From: Planomonospora parontospora
GTDB lineage: Bacteria > Actinomycetota > Actinomycetes > Streptosporangiales > Streptosporangiaceae
NCBI GenBank assembly: GCA_014647935.1
Contig: BMQD01000019.1
Span: 1-64,000, forward strand
DNA: 64,000 bases
Reading direction: 5' to 3'
Positions 8,441 through 17,414 of the stretch are shown in pieces (the stretch's first letter is position 1; each line of letters starts with the position of its first letter). Position numbers and translations under genes: made by a program. The notes beneath the pieces are model-generated. The model saw nothing but the letters and a program-made list of their open reading frames with translations, did no database searches and was not told the origin of the DNA.

Positions 8441-9463
8441 TCACCTCCCGTCCGTGTTCCCGCCCCGGTCGCCGTCGCGCTCGGGGCGCGGGTACACCGT
8501 TCCGGCGTGCGCCCGCTCCTCCGGATGCCGCCGGACCCGCCTGAGGCTCAGGACGACGGTGACGAGCAGCACGGTGAGGATCACGCCGAGCGATGCGAGG
8601 GTGGGGATCTCCGGAATCTCCGCCGACACCTCCCGGTGCAGGAAGACCAGGATGAGTTTGACGCCGATGAACGCGAGGATCGCGGAGAGCCCGATCGACA
8701 GGTAGACCAGCCGCTCCAGCAGCCCTTCGAGGAGGAAGTAGAGGGCGCGCAGGCCGAGCAGGGCGAAGGCGTTGGCGGAGAAGACCAGGAGCGGGTGCTG
8801 GGTGATCCCGAAGATCGCCGGGATCGAGTCGAGCGCGAAGAGCAGGTCGGTGCTGCCGATGGCGACGAAGACGAGGAACAGCGGTGTGATAACGCGTCTG
8901 CCGTCCTCCCCGGCGACGAGCCGGCCGTCGTGGAAGTCGCCGGTGACGGGGAGGACGCGGCGGACCCAGCGCAGCAGCGGGTTGTCACCGGGGTCGGGGT
9001 CGTCGTTCCGGTGCCGGAAGAGCTGCACGGCGGTCCAGAGCAGGATCAGGCCGAACAGCAGGAACGTCGGCGAGAAGAACGAGATCGCCGCCGCGCCCGC
9101 GGTGATCAGGACCGCCCGCATGACCAGGGCGGCCGCGATGCCGAACAGCAGCGCCTTCTGCTGGTGGCGGGCGGGCACCGCGAACCGGCCCATGATGACC
9201 ACGAAGACGAAGAGGTTGTCCACCGAGAGGCTCTTCTCGACGATCAGCCCCGCGAAGTACTCCGTCGCGATGTGCGGACCCGCAAGCGCCCAGAGCGCGA
9301 GCCCGAAGACGACACCTGCCCCCAGGTAGAACACCGACCAGAGGGCGGCCTCCTTCATTCCCACGGCGTGCGGACGGCGGGCGGCCACCACGAAGTCGAG
9401 GACGAGCAGCACGACCACGATCCCCACGACGACGGCCCAGGCCCCCAGCGAGTCGATGGTCAT
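8441..9463 (-). CDS. TerC-family integral membrane protein
   Basis: This 340-aa polytopic protein from ATG 9463 has about nine hydrophobic segments. It carries the TerC family signatures EKSLSVDNLFVFVVIMGRF and STDLLFALDSIPAIFGIT, where buried acidic residues are thought to bind metal. TerC/Alx proteins are linked to tellurite resistance and manganese export, including metalation of secreted proteins. The C-terminal 40 residues are charged. I saw no yybP-ykoY manganese riboswitch fold upstream, though I cannot fold the RNA here. Confidence 0.92.
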   Translation of the reverse strand: MTIDSLGAWAVVVGIVVVLLVLDFVVAARRPHAVGMKEAALWSVFYLGAGVVFGLALWALAGPHIATEYFAGLIVEKSLSVDNLFVFVVIMGRFAVPARHQQKALLFGIAAALVMRAVLITAGAAAISFFSPTFLLFGLILLWTAVQLFRHRNDDPDPGDNPLLRWVRRVLPVTGDFHDGRLVAGEDGRRVITPLFLVFVAIGSTDLLFALDSIPAIFGITQHPLLVFSANAFALLGLRALYFLLEGLLERLVYLSIGLSAILAFIGVKLILVFLHREVSAEIPEIPTLASLGVILTVLLVTVVLSLRRVRRHPEERAHAGTVYPRPERDGDRGGNTDGR

Positions 9464-9630
9464 CTCGTCCTGCTTCCGTCCGCTGCACGAACACCACCTC
9501 ATCTCGTCTTCCCCCCCGCCGCCCGCCGTACCCCGGGCGGCACCGCCGGAGGCGGCACGAGGTGCGGTGGGACGGGCCGCGCACCGCGACGGCCGGCGCG
9601 TACGGGGGCGCACGGCCGGGCGTACGGCCT

Positions 9631-9648
9631 GCCGCCCGGCCGGGCGGC
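9631..9648. terminator. Compact palindromic hairpin downstream of the epoxide hydrolase
   Basis: An 18-bp perfect palindrome (GCCGCCCGG and its complement) lies 35 bp beyond the stop of the minus-strand epoxide hydrolase and upstream of the TerC gene. It fits a terminator. It could also be a regulatory dyad for TerC. Confidence 0.45.
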
Positions 9649-9682
9649 GGGGCGCACGGCTCGGCGTACGGCGGGGGCGGCG

Positions 9683-10834
9683 TCAGCGGAACCGGCGGAA
9701 GAACTCCCGCACGTCCCCGACCAGGAGCTCGGGCTGCTCCAGCGCGGCGAAATGGCCGCCGCGGTCGAACTCGGTCCAGTGCACGATGTTCTCGCTCCGC
9801 TCGGCGAGCCGGCGGACGGGCGGGGCGATCTCGCGGGGGAAGACCGCCACCCCCGTCGGGGTCGCGGAGGCCTCCGGCCGGCTCCGCTCGCGCGCGAACT
9901 CGTGGTACAGCCGCGCCGAGGAGCCCGCGGTGTTGGTCAGCCAGTACACCGTCACGTTGGTGAGCAGCCGGTCGCGGTCGACCGCGTCCTCGGGGACCCG
10001 CTCCGAGTCCGTCCACTCCTTGAACTTCTCCGCGATCCAGGCCAGCTGCCCGGCCGGGGAGTCGGCCAGGCCGTAGGCGAGCGTCTGCGGCCGGGTGGAC
10101 TGGATCTTCATATAGCCGGACATGTCGTCCAGGAAGCGGCCGAGACCGTCCAGCCGGGCCCTCTCGCCCTCGGTCAGGTCGTCCGGCTCCCCCGGCGCAC
10201 CGGTGGGGACGGTCAGCAGGAAGTTCAGGTGCACGCCGGCGACGTGCCCGGCGTCGGCCAGGCCGAGCTCGCGGGAGACCATCGACCCCCAGTCGCCGCC
10301 CTGGGCTCCGTAGCGGTCGTAGCCCAGCCGGTTCATCAGCACGGCCCACGCCCGGGCGATGCGGCGCACGCCCCAGCCCTTCTCGGTGGTCGGACCGGAG
10401 AACCCGTAGCCGGGCATGGACGGGATGACGAGGTGGAAGGCGTCGGCGGGGTCGCCGCCGTGCGCGCGGGGGTCGGACAGCGGGCCGATGACGTCCAGGA
10501 ACTCCACCACGGAGCCGGGCCAGCCGTGGGTGAGGACGAGCGGCAGCGCACCGGGCTCGGGTGAGCGGACGTGCAGGAAGTGCACGTTCTGGCCGTCGAT
10601 CACGGTGGTGAACTGCGGGAAGGAGTTGATGTGCGCCTCGTGCGCCCGCCAGTCGTAGGCGGTGGCCCAGTGGCCGGCGAGCTCCCTGAGGTAGTCCGGC
10701 GGCACCCCCAGGTCCCAGCCCGCGTCCGGCAGCCCGTCGGGGAACCGGGTACGGCGCAGCCGGTCGCGCAGGTCGTCGAGGTCGGCCTGGGGGACGTCGA
10801 TGCGGAAGTGCCGGATGGCGGCGTCGTCGCTCAT
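9683..10834 (-). CDS. Epoxide hydrolase, alpha/beta-hydrolase fold
   Basis: This 383-aa enzyme has the N-terminal EHN cap (about residues 8-115) of microsomal-type epoxide hydrolases, followed by the catalytic domain. The oxyanion motif HGWPGS (103-108), nucleophile Asp181 in GGDWGS and the catalytic His in [10 protein letters not shown] (near 360) are present. Tyr residues in the lid (for example SGYMK) could polarise the epoxide. The likely reaction is hydrolysis of an aliphatic or aromatic epoxide to a vicinal diol in the cytoplasm. ATG 10834 is preferred. A GTG three codons upstream is possible. Confidence 0.9.
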   Translation of the reverse strand: MSDDAAIRHFRIDVPQADLDDLRDRLRRTRFPDGLPDAGWDLGVPPDYLRELAGHWATAYDWRAHEAHINSFPQFTTVIDGQNVHFLHVRSPEPGALPLVLTHGWPGSVVEFLDVIGPLSDPRAHGGDPADAFHLVIPSMPGYGFSGPTTEKGWGVRRIARAWAVLMNRLGYDRYGAQGGDWGSMVSRELGLADAGHVAGVHLNFLLTVPTGAPGEPDDLTEGERARLDGLGRFLDDMSGYMKIQSTRPQTLAYGLADSPAGQLAWIAEKFKEWTDSERVPEDAVDRDRLLTNVTVYWLTNTAGSSARLYHEFARERSRPEASATPTGVAVFPREIAPPVRRLAERSENIVHWTEFDRGGHFAALEQPELLVGDVREFFRRFR

Positions 10835-10893
10835 GTCCACCACACTGCCATCCGGCGCGGCGGGGGCTCGCCCTCCCCCGCGCCGGGCCCTCC

Positions 10894-10981
10894 GCGGTCA
10901 GGTCCGGGCCGTGCGGGTGCGGAGCCACTCCAGCGCCGCGGTCAGGCCCGGCCCGTGCGGGTACGGAGCCACTCCAGCGCC
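10894..10981. repeat. 44-bp tandem duplication across the end of the APH-like gene
   Basis: Copies at 10894-10937 and 10938-10981 differ at about 3 of 44 bases. The unit contains the last codons (ALEWLRTRT) and stop of the minus-strand kinase gene, so a second copy of the gene tail lies outside the gene. The period is not a multiple of three. Confidence 0.85.
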
Positions 10982-11898
10982 GTACGGCCCTGCGCCCGCT
11001 GGAAGGCGCGGAGGGTGGGCAGGCCCGGCGGGTCGGGCTGCCTGGCCTGGCGGACGAAGTAGCCGGCGAGCGCGGCCAGGACCGCGGTCACCGCCTCCGG
11101 GTCGGCCGCCCGCCCGACCGGGTGGGCCGTGAAGACCTCCTCCGCCGGCGGACCGCCCTGCATCCGCACACTCGGCAGCAGCTGCAGCAGGTCGAACCAG
11201 GGTGCGCCGGTGAAGGCCCACGGCCAGTCGACCACCACCACTTCCCCGGGGGTGAGCAGCAGGTTGTCGGCCCTGATGTCGCCGTGGACCAGGCTCTCCC
11301 CCCGGATCGCCTCCGGCCAGCCCTCCTCCAGGCCGGCCAGGGTGTCCAGGTGGCGCGCGGCCCACGGGTCCAGGCCGGCCAGATCGTCCTCGCCGGCGTC
11401 GCGGGCCTCGGCCAGCAGCCGCCAGCCCCGGAGCTGCCCGTCGAGCCTCTCCTGCGCCGGCGGGGCGGGGATCGGGGACGGGGTCAGCGCGGCGGCCAGC
11501 CGGTCCAGCGCGTCGAGCACCCGCGCCAGCTCGTCGGCCCGCCACGGGGCGGCGGGCGGGCGGCCGTCCACGTCCTCGAAGAGCAGCGCCACCCAGCCAC
11601 CGGAGTCGAAGGAGGCCAGCAGCCTCGGCGCGGGCACGTCCTCGGGAAGTGCGGCGGAGATCCGGGCCTCGGCCCGGTAGATGTCGGCGGAGAGCGGGTT
11701 CGGCTCGGGGCCGACGGCCTTGACGAACGCGCGCCGCCCATCCGCCAGGGTCAGCCTGGCGGCGGCGCCCGGGGAGAACCCGCCGGTCTGCGTCACGGCC
11801 TGGGCCACCGGTGCGCCCAGGCGGTCCTCGACCGCCCGGCGGATCTCCTCGGGCACGTCCTGCCAGGGCAGGCGCACGCCGGTCGCGGGAACGTCCAC
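10942..11898 (-). CDS. Aminoglycoside phosphotransferase (APH)-family kinase
   Basis: This 318-aa protein from GTG 11898 has the protein-kinase-like fold of the APH/choline kinase family. The ATP lysine lies in RRAFVKAVG (about residue 60), the catalytic loop is HGDIRADN (205-212) and the metal Asp lies in VVDWPWAFTGAPWFDL (224-238). These proteins phosphorylate small hydroxyl compounds (antibiotics, sugars, choline), and the substrate cannot be inferred. It is divergent from the polysaccharide operon. The tail of the gene is duplicated downstream. Confidence 0.85.
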   Translation of the reverse strand: MDVPATGVRLPWQDVPEEIRRAVEDRLGAPVAQAVTQTGGFSPGAAARLTLADGRRAFVKAVGPEPNPLSADIYRAEARISAALPEDVPAPRLLASFDSGGWVALLFEDVDGRPPAAPWRADELARVLDALDRLAAALTPSPIPAPPAQERLDGQLRGWRLLAEARDAGEDDLAGLDPWAARHLDTLAGLEEGWPEAIRGESLVHGDIRADNLLLTPGEVVVVDWPWAFTGAPWFDLLQLLPSVRMQGGPPAEEVFTAHPVGRAADPEAVTAVLAALAGYFVRQARQPDPPGLPTLRAFQRAQGRTALEWLRTRTGRA

Positions 11899-12065
11899 GG
11901 CCCCATCCTGCCGGGGGCGCGCCGCGCGGTCGAACCCTTTTCCGTCCCTTCTCCGGTACGGCTGGGCCGCCCTCCGCGTGCCACCGCCGCGGCCGCGTCC
12001 CTGGTCACGCCCCCGTCGGCGGCGGTGCCCGGCGGAGACCCCTTCCGGCAACCGGAGCGTCACCG

Positions 12066-12079
12066 TGGGAGCGCTCCCA
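12066..12079. promoter_or_regulatory. LacI-family operator, CebR-type box
   Basis: The perfect 14-bp palindrome TGGGAGCGCTCCCA is identical to the box bound by the cello-oligosaccharide regulator CebR in Streptomyces. It lies 19 bp upstream of a good -35 element. It is intergenic, between the APH-like gene and the polysaccharide operon, so sugar-responsive control of the latter is likely. Confidence 0.75.
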
Positions 12080-12097
12080 ATTTTTGGTCCCGACGTA

Positions 12098-12126
12098 TTG
12101 AACAAAGGATCGGGCCCTACTACGGT
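12098..12126 (+). promoter_or_regulatory. Promoter of the polysaccharide operon
   Basis: TTGAAC (12098-12103), a 17-bp spacer and TACGGT (12121-12126) form a good housekeeping sigma (HrdB-type) promoter. It implies a leader of about 300 nt before the first gene at 12436. The leader contains an A-rich patch (about 12190-12215) and a possible leaderless 26-codon ORF starting at ATG 12135. Confidence 0.6.
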
Positions 12127-12435
12127 GGTCGCAAATGAAAGCGAACCCGACGGACGGGGCGCCCTCTCATCTCCTGGAGGGAAGTCCCCGGACAAGAAAA
12201 GAATACTTACAGTAAAGTCGCGCGACCGGTGCATTCCCCCGCGGACCCCGTCCTCGCCGACGCTCCGCGCCAACGGGACGCATTCCTTCATGCTCCCGGG
12301 GCGCGCGACCGGTGATACACCGGGAAATGCCCGCCGGTCACCACGCGGAAATCCCGCGGACCACACGGTGCTGAGCTCTTGAAATTCGCGACCGATGATG
12401 CCCTGCCATTCTCGGCCGCCAGAGCGGCTGGATCC

Positions 12436-13449
12436 ATGACGACGATTTCCCTGATCGTTCCGTGCTACAACGCGGCCCGGACGCTGCACCTGTGCCTGGA
12501 GTCGGCGCTGTCCCAGACCCGGCCGCCCGACGAGATCGTCGTGGTCGACGACGCGAGCACCGACGGTTCCGCGGCGATCGCGGAGGAACTCGGCTGCCGT
12601 GTCATCCGGCTGCCGGAGAACCGCGGGGTCTCGGCCGCCCGCAACGCAGGCGTCGAGCACACCACCGGCGACGTCGTCTTCTTCCTCGACTCCGACGTGG
12701 CGCTGCGGCCCGACGCGGTCGCCAACGCCGTGGAGATCCTCCAGCGCGATCCCGGCTACGGCTGCGTGCACGGCATCTACGACACCGAGCCGCTCATCGA
12801 CGACGGGCCGATCGAGCGGTACCGCATCCTGCACGCCGTCCACTGGCGCCGCCGCCAGCTGGGCGAGGTCGGCAGCGCCGTGTTCGCCCTGGCCGCCGTC
12901 CGCCGCGAGGCCCTGCTCACTGCGGGGAGGTTCGACGAGGGGCTGCGGGACTCCGAGGACGTCGAGTACAGCAGCCGGCTCGCCCTCCGGTGCCGCATCG
13001 TGCTCACCGACGCGGTCGCCGGTCGTCACGACGACGGGAGCCGGCTGCTGCCGATCCTCACCGAGCAGTGGCGCCGGGCCCTGCCCGTGATCCCGCTGAT
13101 GGCGAGGGCCGCGGCCCGGGGTACCGCCGGCGACGCCAAGCTGGCACGGGCGAACCGGCCGGCCGGGATCCTCGCCTGCGGGCTGGCGATGGCGTCGCTG
13201 CCGCTGGCCGCGCTGCACCCCGCCCTGCTCGCGGCGCCCGCCGCGGCGGTCACGGGGTTCGTCCTCGCCGACCCCGGGTTGCTGAGGTTCGTCCACCGGC
13301 AGCGCGGAACGGCCTTCACCGCCTATTTCATGGCCGTCCACCTCGCCGTCCACGTGGTGCTCGTCGCCGGCCTGGCCGCCGGCTCCCCACGGGCGATCCC
13401 CTCACTCCGCGCCATGGTCAGAAAAAGGAGGCCGATTCCCGGCCGATGA
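12436..13449 (+). CDS. Glycosyltransferase family 2 protein
   Basis: This 337-aa GT-A enzyme starts at ATG 12436. The Rossmann-like nucleotide domain has ISLIVPCYNAARTLHLCLESALSQT, then VVVDDASTDGS, and the metal-binding LDSDVAL (DxD type). The acceptor part contains GLRDSEDVEYSSRL, the ED catalytic-base region. Hydrophobic C-terminal segments (about 245-325) suggest membrane attachment. It is the first gene of the polysaccharide operon and probably transfers an early sugar to a lipid carrier or growing glycan. Confidence 0.88.
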   Translation: MTTISLIVPCYNAARTLHLCLESALSQTRPPDEIVVVDDASTDGSAAIAEELGCRVIRLPENRGVSAARNAGVEHTTGDVVFFLDSDVALRPDAVANAVEILQRDPGYGCVHGIYDTEPLIDDGPIERYRILHAVHWRRRQLGEVGSAVFALAAVRREALLTAGRFDEGLRDSEDVEYSSRLALRCRIVLTDAVAGRHDDGSRLLPILTEQWRRALPVIPLMARAAARGTAGDAKLARANRPAGILACGLAMASLPLAALHPALLAAPAAAVTGFVLADPGLLRFVHRQRGTAFTAYFMAVHLAVHVVLVAGLAAGSPRAIPSLRAMVRKRRPIPGR

Positions 13450-13811
13450 CCGCGGGATCGGAAATCATCCACCGGACAGCACGTTCACATGAAGAATATG
13501 GAGAAGCGCGGCATGCTCTGCGCCGAAACTCACCGAAGCGAAACGACGGCCGCGGACGCACCGCGTCCGAATACGGCGGACGGGCGACCCGGAACCGCCC
13601 CGGCCCGCGAGCTCCGTACGCGGGCAGCCGATACGCGCGCGGTGTCCGGAACGACGATGGAACGGTCAACGAAAAGAATGGCGCCGAAATCACGTGTCCC
13701 GATGCCGGATCCCCCGGGGACGGGCACGGCCGTCCCCGGCCCGACCGGTGACCGGTGGGCCGGGACGTCCCCCGCGATGACGCGGCGGCTGCAGAGAAGG
13801 GTCCGGACCTC
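13450..13811. other. 362-bp intra-operon gap with a doubtful small ORF
   Basis: An open frame at 13489-13815 (108 aa, MKNMEKRGMLCAE...) ends in a TGA overlapping the ATG of the next gene. However, it has no ribosome-binding site and its third positions are much less G+C-rich than real genes here. I see no domain. Treat it as non-coding leader or a low-confidence small gene. Confidence 0.4.
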
Positions 13812-14546
13812 ATGACCACGCAGCACGGCAGGCCTCCCGCGTCATCGCCCGGCGAAGGGGTTCCGGCCGCGGAACCCGGCCGCGCCGGCGACGTCGTCCT
13901 GACCGCCCGGCGCGGCTGGGCCCCCCACGTGTGGTGGATCGCCCTGGCCGCCGGGACCGTCGGCGCCGCGGTCTCCTGGCTGGCCCCCCACGGCAGGGAG
14001 ATCCAAGCCGCGTGGGAGCTGGTGGTCAAGCTGCTCGCGTTCGCCTGCCTGTGCTGCGCGATCGCGTTCTTCCCATGGGTGTCGCGGCGCCTGCACTGGC
14101 TGCTGTACATCCCGTTCGTCTTCTTCACCGCGTACGTGATCCCCCGGGTCAGCTGGTTCTACTACGGCGACGCCGGACGCCTTCAGGGCGACGGCTTCTA
14201 CACCCACCTGTACCTGCTGCTCTACCCCGGGATCGTGCTCACCGTCGCGGCCGCCTACCGGATCGGCGGCGGCACCCCGGGCCGCTGCCTGCAGGTCGCC
14301 GTCAGCGGCATCCTCATCGTGTTCTCCGGCCTGCTCGACGTCATGTGGCAGGTGGTCAACCCGGTCGAGATCCCCGAGCTCATCGACGCTCCGCACATCA
14401 ACCTGTTCACCGGCGGGCCGATCTCGTTCGGCGCGGCGATCGTGTTCACCCTGGCGCACGTCCCGGTCGTCGTCGCGGTCAACCTGCTCCCCCTGGACCG
14501 CTGGATCGGCCGCCTGCTCGGGGCCGGGGAAGCCGCGGCACGGTGA
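13812..14546 (+). CDS. Polytopic membrane protein of the polysaccharide operon
   Basis: This 244-aa protein has about six transmembrane helices after a 33-residue hydrophilic N-terminus. Features are WAPHVWWIALAAGTVGAAVSWL, a loop with SWFYYGDAGRLQGDGFYTHLY, and VVNPVEIPELIDAPHINLFTGGPISFGAAIVF. I do not recognise the family. Its position between two GT2 genes suggests a role in export, chain assembly or lipid-linked sugar handling. The next gene starts 26 bp downstream with its own strong ribosome-binding site. Confidence 0.8.
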   Translation: MTTQHGRPPASSPGEGVPAAEPGRAGDVVLTARRGWAPHVWWIALAAGTVGAAVSWLAPHGREIQAAWELVVKLLAFACLCCAIAFFPWVSRRLHWLLYIPFVFFTAYVIPRVSWFYYGDAGRLQGDGFYTHLYLLLYPGIVLTVAAAYRIGGGTPGRCLQVAVSGILIVFSGLLDVMWQVVNPVEIPELIDAPHINLFTGGPISFGAAIVFTLAHVPVVVAVNLLPLDRWIGRLLGAGEAAAR

Positions 14547-14572
14547 CCGGGACCACCACGAGGAGGCGAGGC

Positions 14573-15415
14573 GTGCCGTACGCCCACGACGTCCCCCGCG
14601 CCGGCGGCGCGGCCACGGACCCGAGCGCCGGCCCTGCCACCGGTGCGGTCACCGGCGCGCCCGTCGGCATCTCGGTGGCGGCGCCCGCCTACAACGAGGC
14701 GGACAACATCGCGGCGGCGGTGACGGAATGGCGGGACTACCTCGAAAGCCACCCGGCGGTCGGCGTCTGGGAGATCGTCGTCTGCGACGACGGGAGCACC
14801 GACGCGACCCGCGCCATCCTGACGGACCTGCAGCGGCGGTGCCCGGAGCTCGTCGTCGTCGGCTTCGACCGCAACCGCGGCGCGGGTGCCGCGATCGCCG
14901 CCGCGATCGCGGCCACCCGGCTGGACTGGGTCGTGCTGCTCGACTCCGACGGCCAGTTCCCCATCGCCAACCTCGACCGGTTCCTCACCCACCTGCAGGC
15001 CGGTGACGGTACCGCCTTCTCCGGGGCCCGGATCCACAAGGCCGATGCCCTGGCCTACCGGTGGGGGTCGGCGGCCAGCGGCGCGGTCAGCAACCTGCTG
15101 CACCGCACCCGTTACCGCGATTTCAACTCGATCTTCAAGGTGGTGCGCGGCCCGCTGCTGCGCGCGCTGCCGCTGGAGTCCGGCGGGATGAACTGCTCGA
15201 CCGAGATCACCGCCCGCGTCGCCGAGGTCGGCCACGCCTGGGTGGAGATCCCGATCGAGCACCGCGAGCGCGGCGGGGGCAGCCGCGGGTGGCGGTTCTG
15301 GCGCGGGGCCCGCGACCGCGCCCTGTTCGTTGGCTACCTCGGCTACCGGCGGTGGCTGCTGCGCCGGGGCGTGCTGCGCGCCCCGGACGCGCCCGCGGCG
15401 GAGGAGGTCCGATGA
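14573..15415 (+). CDS. Glycosyltransferase family 2 protein (polyprenol-P sugar synthase-like)
   Basis: This 280-aa enzyme has the GT2 layout of dolichol/undecaprenyl-phosphate mannosyl- or glucosyltransferases. Blocks are ISVAAPAYNEADNIAAAVTEW, VCDDGSTDATRAI, VVLLDSDGQFPIANLDRF (DxDGQ) and GGMNCSTEITARVAEVGHAWVEIPIEHRERGGG. The GTG at 14573 is set by AGGAGG (14561-14566). An in-frame GTG at 14543 overlapping the previous stop is less well placed. It may make a lipid-phosphate sugar donor for the polysaccharide. The next gene overlaps by 4 nt. Confidence 0.85.
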   Translation: MPYAHDVPRAGGAATDPSAGPATGAVTGAPVGISVAAPAYNEADNIAAAVTEWRDYLESHPAVGVWEIVVCDDGSTDATRAILTDLQRRCPELVVVGFDRNRGAGAAIAAAIAATRLDWVVLLDSDGQFPIANLDRFLTHLQAGDGTAFSGARIHKADALAYRWGSAASGAVSNLLHRTRYRDFNSIFKVVRGPLLRALPLESGGMNCSTEITARVAEVGHAWVEIPIEHRERGGGSRGWRFWRGARDRALFVGYLGYRRWLLRRGVLRAPDAPAAEEVR

Positions 15416-16638
15416 GCCCGCCGTACTCCTCCCCCGGCCCCGGTCTCGGCTCCGGCCGCACGTCCGTGGCCCTGTTCAGCGGCGGGCGCGGCGGGGCCAG
15501 CATCGCGCGTCGGCTGCTGCGGATCCCCGGGGTCGAGCTCTCCCTGCTGATCAACGGCTACGACAACGGGCACTCCACCGGGGCGCTCCGGCGCTACCTG
15601 CCCGGGATGCTGGGACCTTCGGACTTCCGCAAGAACCTGCTGCTGCACCTCGACGGCGGCGACCCGCGCCAGGCCGCGCTGAGGAGCGTGCTGGAGCACC
15701 GGCTGCCCGCCGGGAGCACCCGCGACGACCTCGCCGGCCTCGTGGACCGGCTGGCCCGCGGGAGGACGTTCGGGATGCTGCCGCCGGAGGTGCGAACCCC
15801 GATCGTGCGGGACCTGACCGTCTTCCTGCGCCACCTCGACGGGCGTCCGCACGGGCTCAGCCTCTCCGACTGCGCGCTCGGCAACCTCGTGTTCGCCGGC
15901 GCCTACCTCCGGCTGGGCGGTGATTTCAACGCCGCGGTCGGTTCGTGCGCGCGGACGTTCGGCTCACCGGCCCGGCTGGTGAACGTGACCGGAGGCGAGA
16001 ACGCCTTCCTGGTCGCGCTCAAGGAGGACGGCCGGCTCCTGGCGGACGAGGCCGACATCGTCGCCCCCCAGGACGCCGCCGCCATCACCGACCTGTTCCT
16101 GCTCCGCGAACCCGTCGTCCCGGAGTCCCGGACCGCGCTGCAGGCGCAGCCCGCCGAGCGGCTGCGGCGGACGCTGGACCAAGCCCGCGCCGGGATCTCG
16201 CTAAACCCGGAGGCCCGGGACGCGCTCCGGCACGCCGACCTCATCGTCTACGGCCCGGGCACACCGCACTCGTCGCTGCTGCCCAGCTACCTGACCCCGG
16301 GCCTGGCGGACGCGATCGCGGCGAACCGGGCCGCGGCCAAGGTCTTCGTCGTCAACATCCGCGACGACCACGACGTCCGGGGGCTCGGCGCGTCCGACCT
16401 GGTGGACCGCACCCTGGCCTATCTCGGGGACCCGTTCAACGAGCGGCGCACCGTCACCCACGTCCTCTGCCACCGGACCGCCGCACCGGCGGGCGTCACC
16501 GGCGGCGGCCGGGCGGGGGTGCGCTGGATCACCGGAGACCTGGAGGATCCCGGGCGGCCCGGCGCGCACTGCGGCCGGCGCACCGTCTCCGCCCTGACCG
16601 GCATCGCCGCCGAGGCGCCCCTGGTGGGTGCCGGATGA
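15412..16638 (+). CDS. YvcK/CofD (UPF0052)-family protein
   Basis: This 408-aa protein shares the fold of CofD (2-phospho-L-lactate transferase of F420 synthesis) and YvcK (UDP-sugar-binding regulator). Shared blocks are VALFSGGRGGASIARRLL, NGYDNGHSTGALRRYLPGMLGPSDFRKNLL, ALGNLVFAGAYLRLGGDFNAAV and YGPGTPHSSLLPSYLTPGLADAI. The last two resemble YvcK more than CofD. It is embedded by 4-nt overlaps (15412-15415, 16635-16638) between a GT2 and a HAD gene, so it works in the polysaccharide pathway. Transfer of an activated phospho-acid or binding of a UDP-sugar is an inference. Confidence 0.8.
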   Translation: MSPPYSSPGPGLGSGRTSVALFSGGRGGASIARRLLRIPGVELSLLINGYDNGHSTGALRRYLPGMLGPSDFRKNLLLHLDGGDPRQAALRSVLEHRLPAGSTRDDLAGLVDRLARGRTFGMLPPEVRTPIVRDLTVFLRHLDGRPHGLSLSDCALGNLVFAGAYLRLGGDFNAAVGSCARTFGSPARLVNVTGGENAFLVALKEDGRLLADEADIVAPQDAAAITDLFLLREPVVPESRTALQAQPAERLRRTLDQARAGISLNPEARDALRHADLIVYGPGTPHSSLLPSYLTPGLADAIAANRAAAKVFVVNIRDDHDVRGLGASDLVDRTLAYLGDPFNERRTVTHVLCHRTAAPAGVTGGGRAGVRWITGDLEDPGRPGAHCGRRTVSALTGIAAEAPLVGAG

Positions 16639-17414
16639 ACCCGGCGCCGGGCCCGATCGCCACCACCGCCACCGCCGCCACCACCGCCGCCACCGCGGCC
16701 AGGGCGATCGCCGGGCGGCGGGCCTGGTTCTGCGACCTCGACGGCACGCTCGTGGACTCCGGCCCGGTCCACGAGGCGGCATTCCGTGACGCGATCACCG
16801 AGATCGCCCCCGAGCTGCTCGGCTCCTTCCGGTACGACGCGCACGCCGGGACGGGCACCCGCGAGGTGGTGGCCGGCCTGGGCGCCGCCGGCGACGTCGC
16901 CCGGCGGCTGGTCCGGCGCAAGCAGGAGCTGTACCGCGGCTACGTCGATGCGGGGATGGTGGCCCTCTTCCCCGGCGCCCGCCGGCTGCTCGACCTGCTG
17001 GCCGACCGCGGCCGCACGCCGTACCTGGTCACCGGTGGCAGCCGGGGGTCGGTCGAGCGGGTCCTGGCGGCCTGCTCGCTGGGCGGGTGCTTCCGCGGGG
17101 TGCTCACCGCCGACGACGTCCCGTGGAACAAGCCCGACCCCCGGTTCTACCTGCGGGCCTGCCGTGACTGGGCCGTCCCCCCGGACGGCGCCGTCGCCGT
17201 GGAGGACTCCGTCCACGGGGTGGCCTCCGCCGTCGGCGCCGGGCTCGTGACGCTGCAGGTCCACGCGGCCGGGCCCGCCGCCGGGGCGGTCGCGGTGCGG
17301 GACCTGGAGGAGATCGCGTCCTTCCTGGAGGCGGAGGACGGCGGCGGTTTCGAGACGGAACCCAGGACCGGGCCCAGAACCGGGCTCGAGACGGAGGACG
17401 GCGACAGTGAGTGA
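16635..17414 (+). CDS. HAD-superfamily phosphatase
   Basis: This 259-aa protein has the HAD motifs FCDLDGTLVDSGPVH (motif I), VTGGSRGS (motif II), the Lys in WNKPDPRFY (motif III) and VEDSVHG (motif IV), resembling beta-phosphoglucomutase/phosphoglycolate-phosphatase-type enzymes. The first 22 residues are a low-complexity Thr/Ala run encoded by an ACC/GCC simple repeat, and the tail is a Glu/Thr-rich repeat, so the ends may be dispensable. Coupled by ATGA to the YvcK-like gene and by an 8-nt overlap to the nucleotidyltransferase, it probably dephosphorylates or isomerises a sugar-phosphate precursor. Confidence 0.85.
   Translation: MNPAPGPIATTATAATTAATAARAIAGRRAWFCDLDGTLVDSGPVHEAAFRDAITEIAPELLGSFRYDAHAGTGTREVVAGLGAAGDVARRLVRRKQELYRGYVDAGMVALFPGARRLLDLLADRGRTPYLVTGGSRGSVERVLAACSLGGCFRGVLTADDVPWNKPDPRFYLRACRDWAVPPDGAVAVEDSVHGVASAVGAGLVTLQVHAAGPAAGAVAVRDLEEIASFLEAEDGGGFETEPRTGPRTGLETEDGDSE

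Larger units (their letters stand above)
11899..12435. other. 537-bp intergenic region between the APH-like gene and the polysaccharide operon
   Basis: Besides the operator and promoter listed separately, the region holds a possible short leader ORF (12135-12215, MKANPTDGAPSHLLEG...). It also has a small dyad CCGGTG-ata-CACCGG near 12309-12323. Base composition is locally less G+C-rich than in the genes. No further gene is supported. Confidence 0.6.

Noticed and set aside
9464-9682. Possible manganese (yybP-ykoY) riboswitch before the TerC gene
   Set aside because: I could not find the conserved core sequences of that riboswitch. Only a GC hairpin and repetitive sequence are present.
13489-13815. 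108-codon ORF inside the polysaccharide operon, ending in ATGA overlap
   Set aside because: There is no ribosome-binding site, low third-position G+C and no domain. It is mentioned only as part of the gap.
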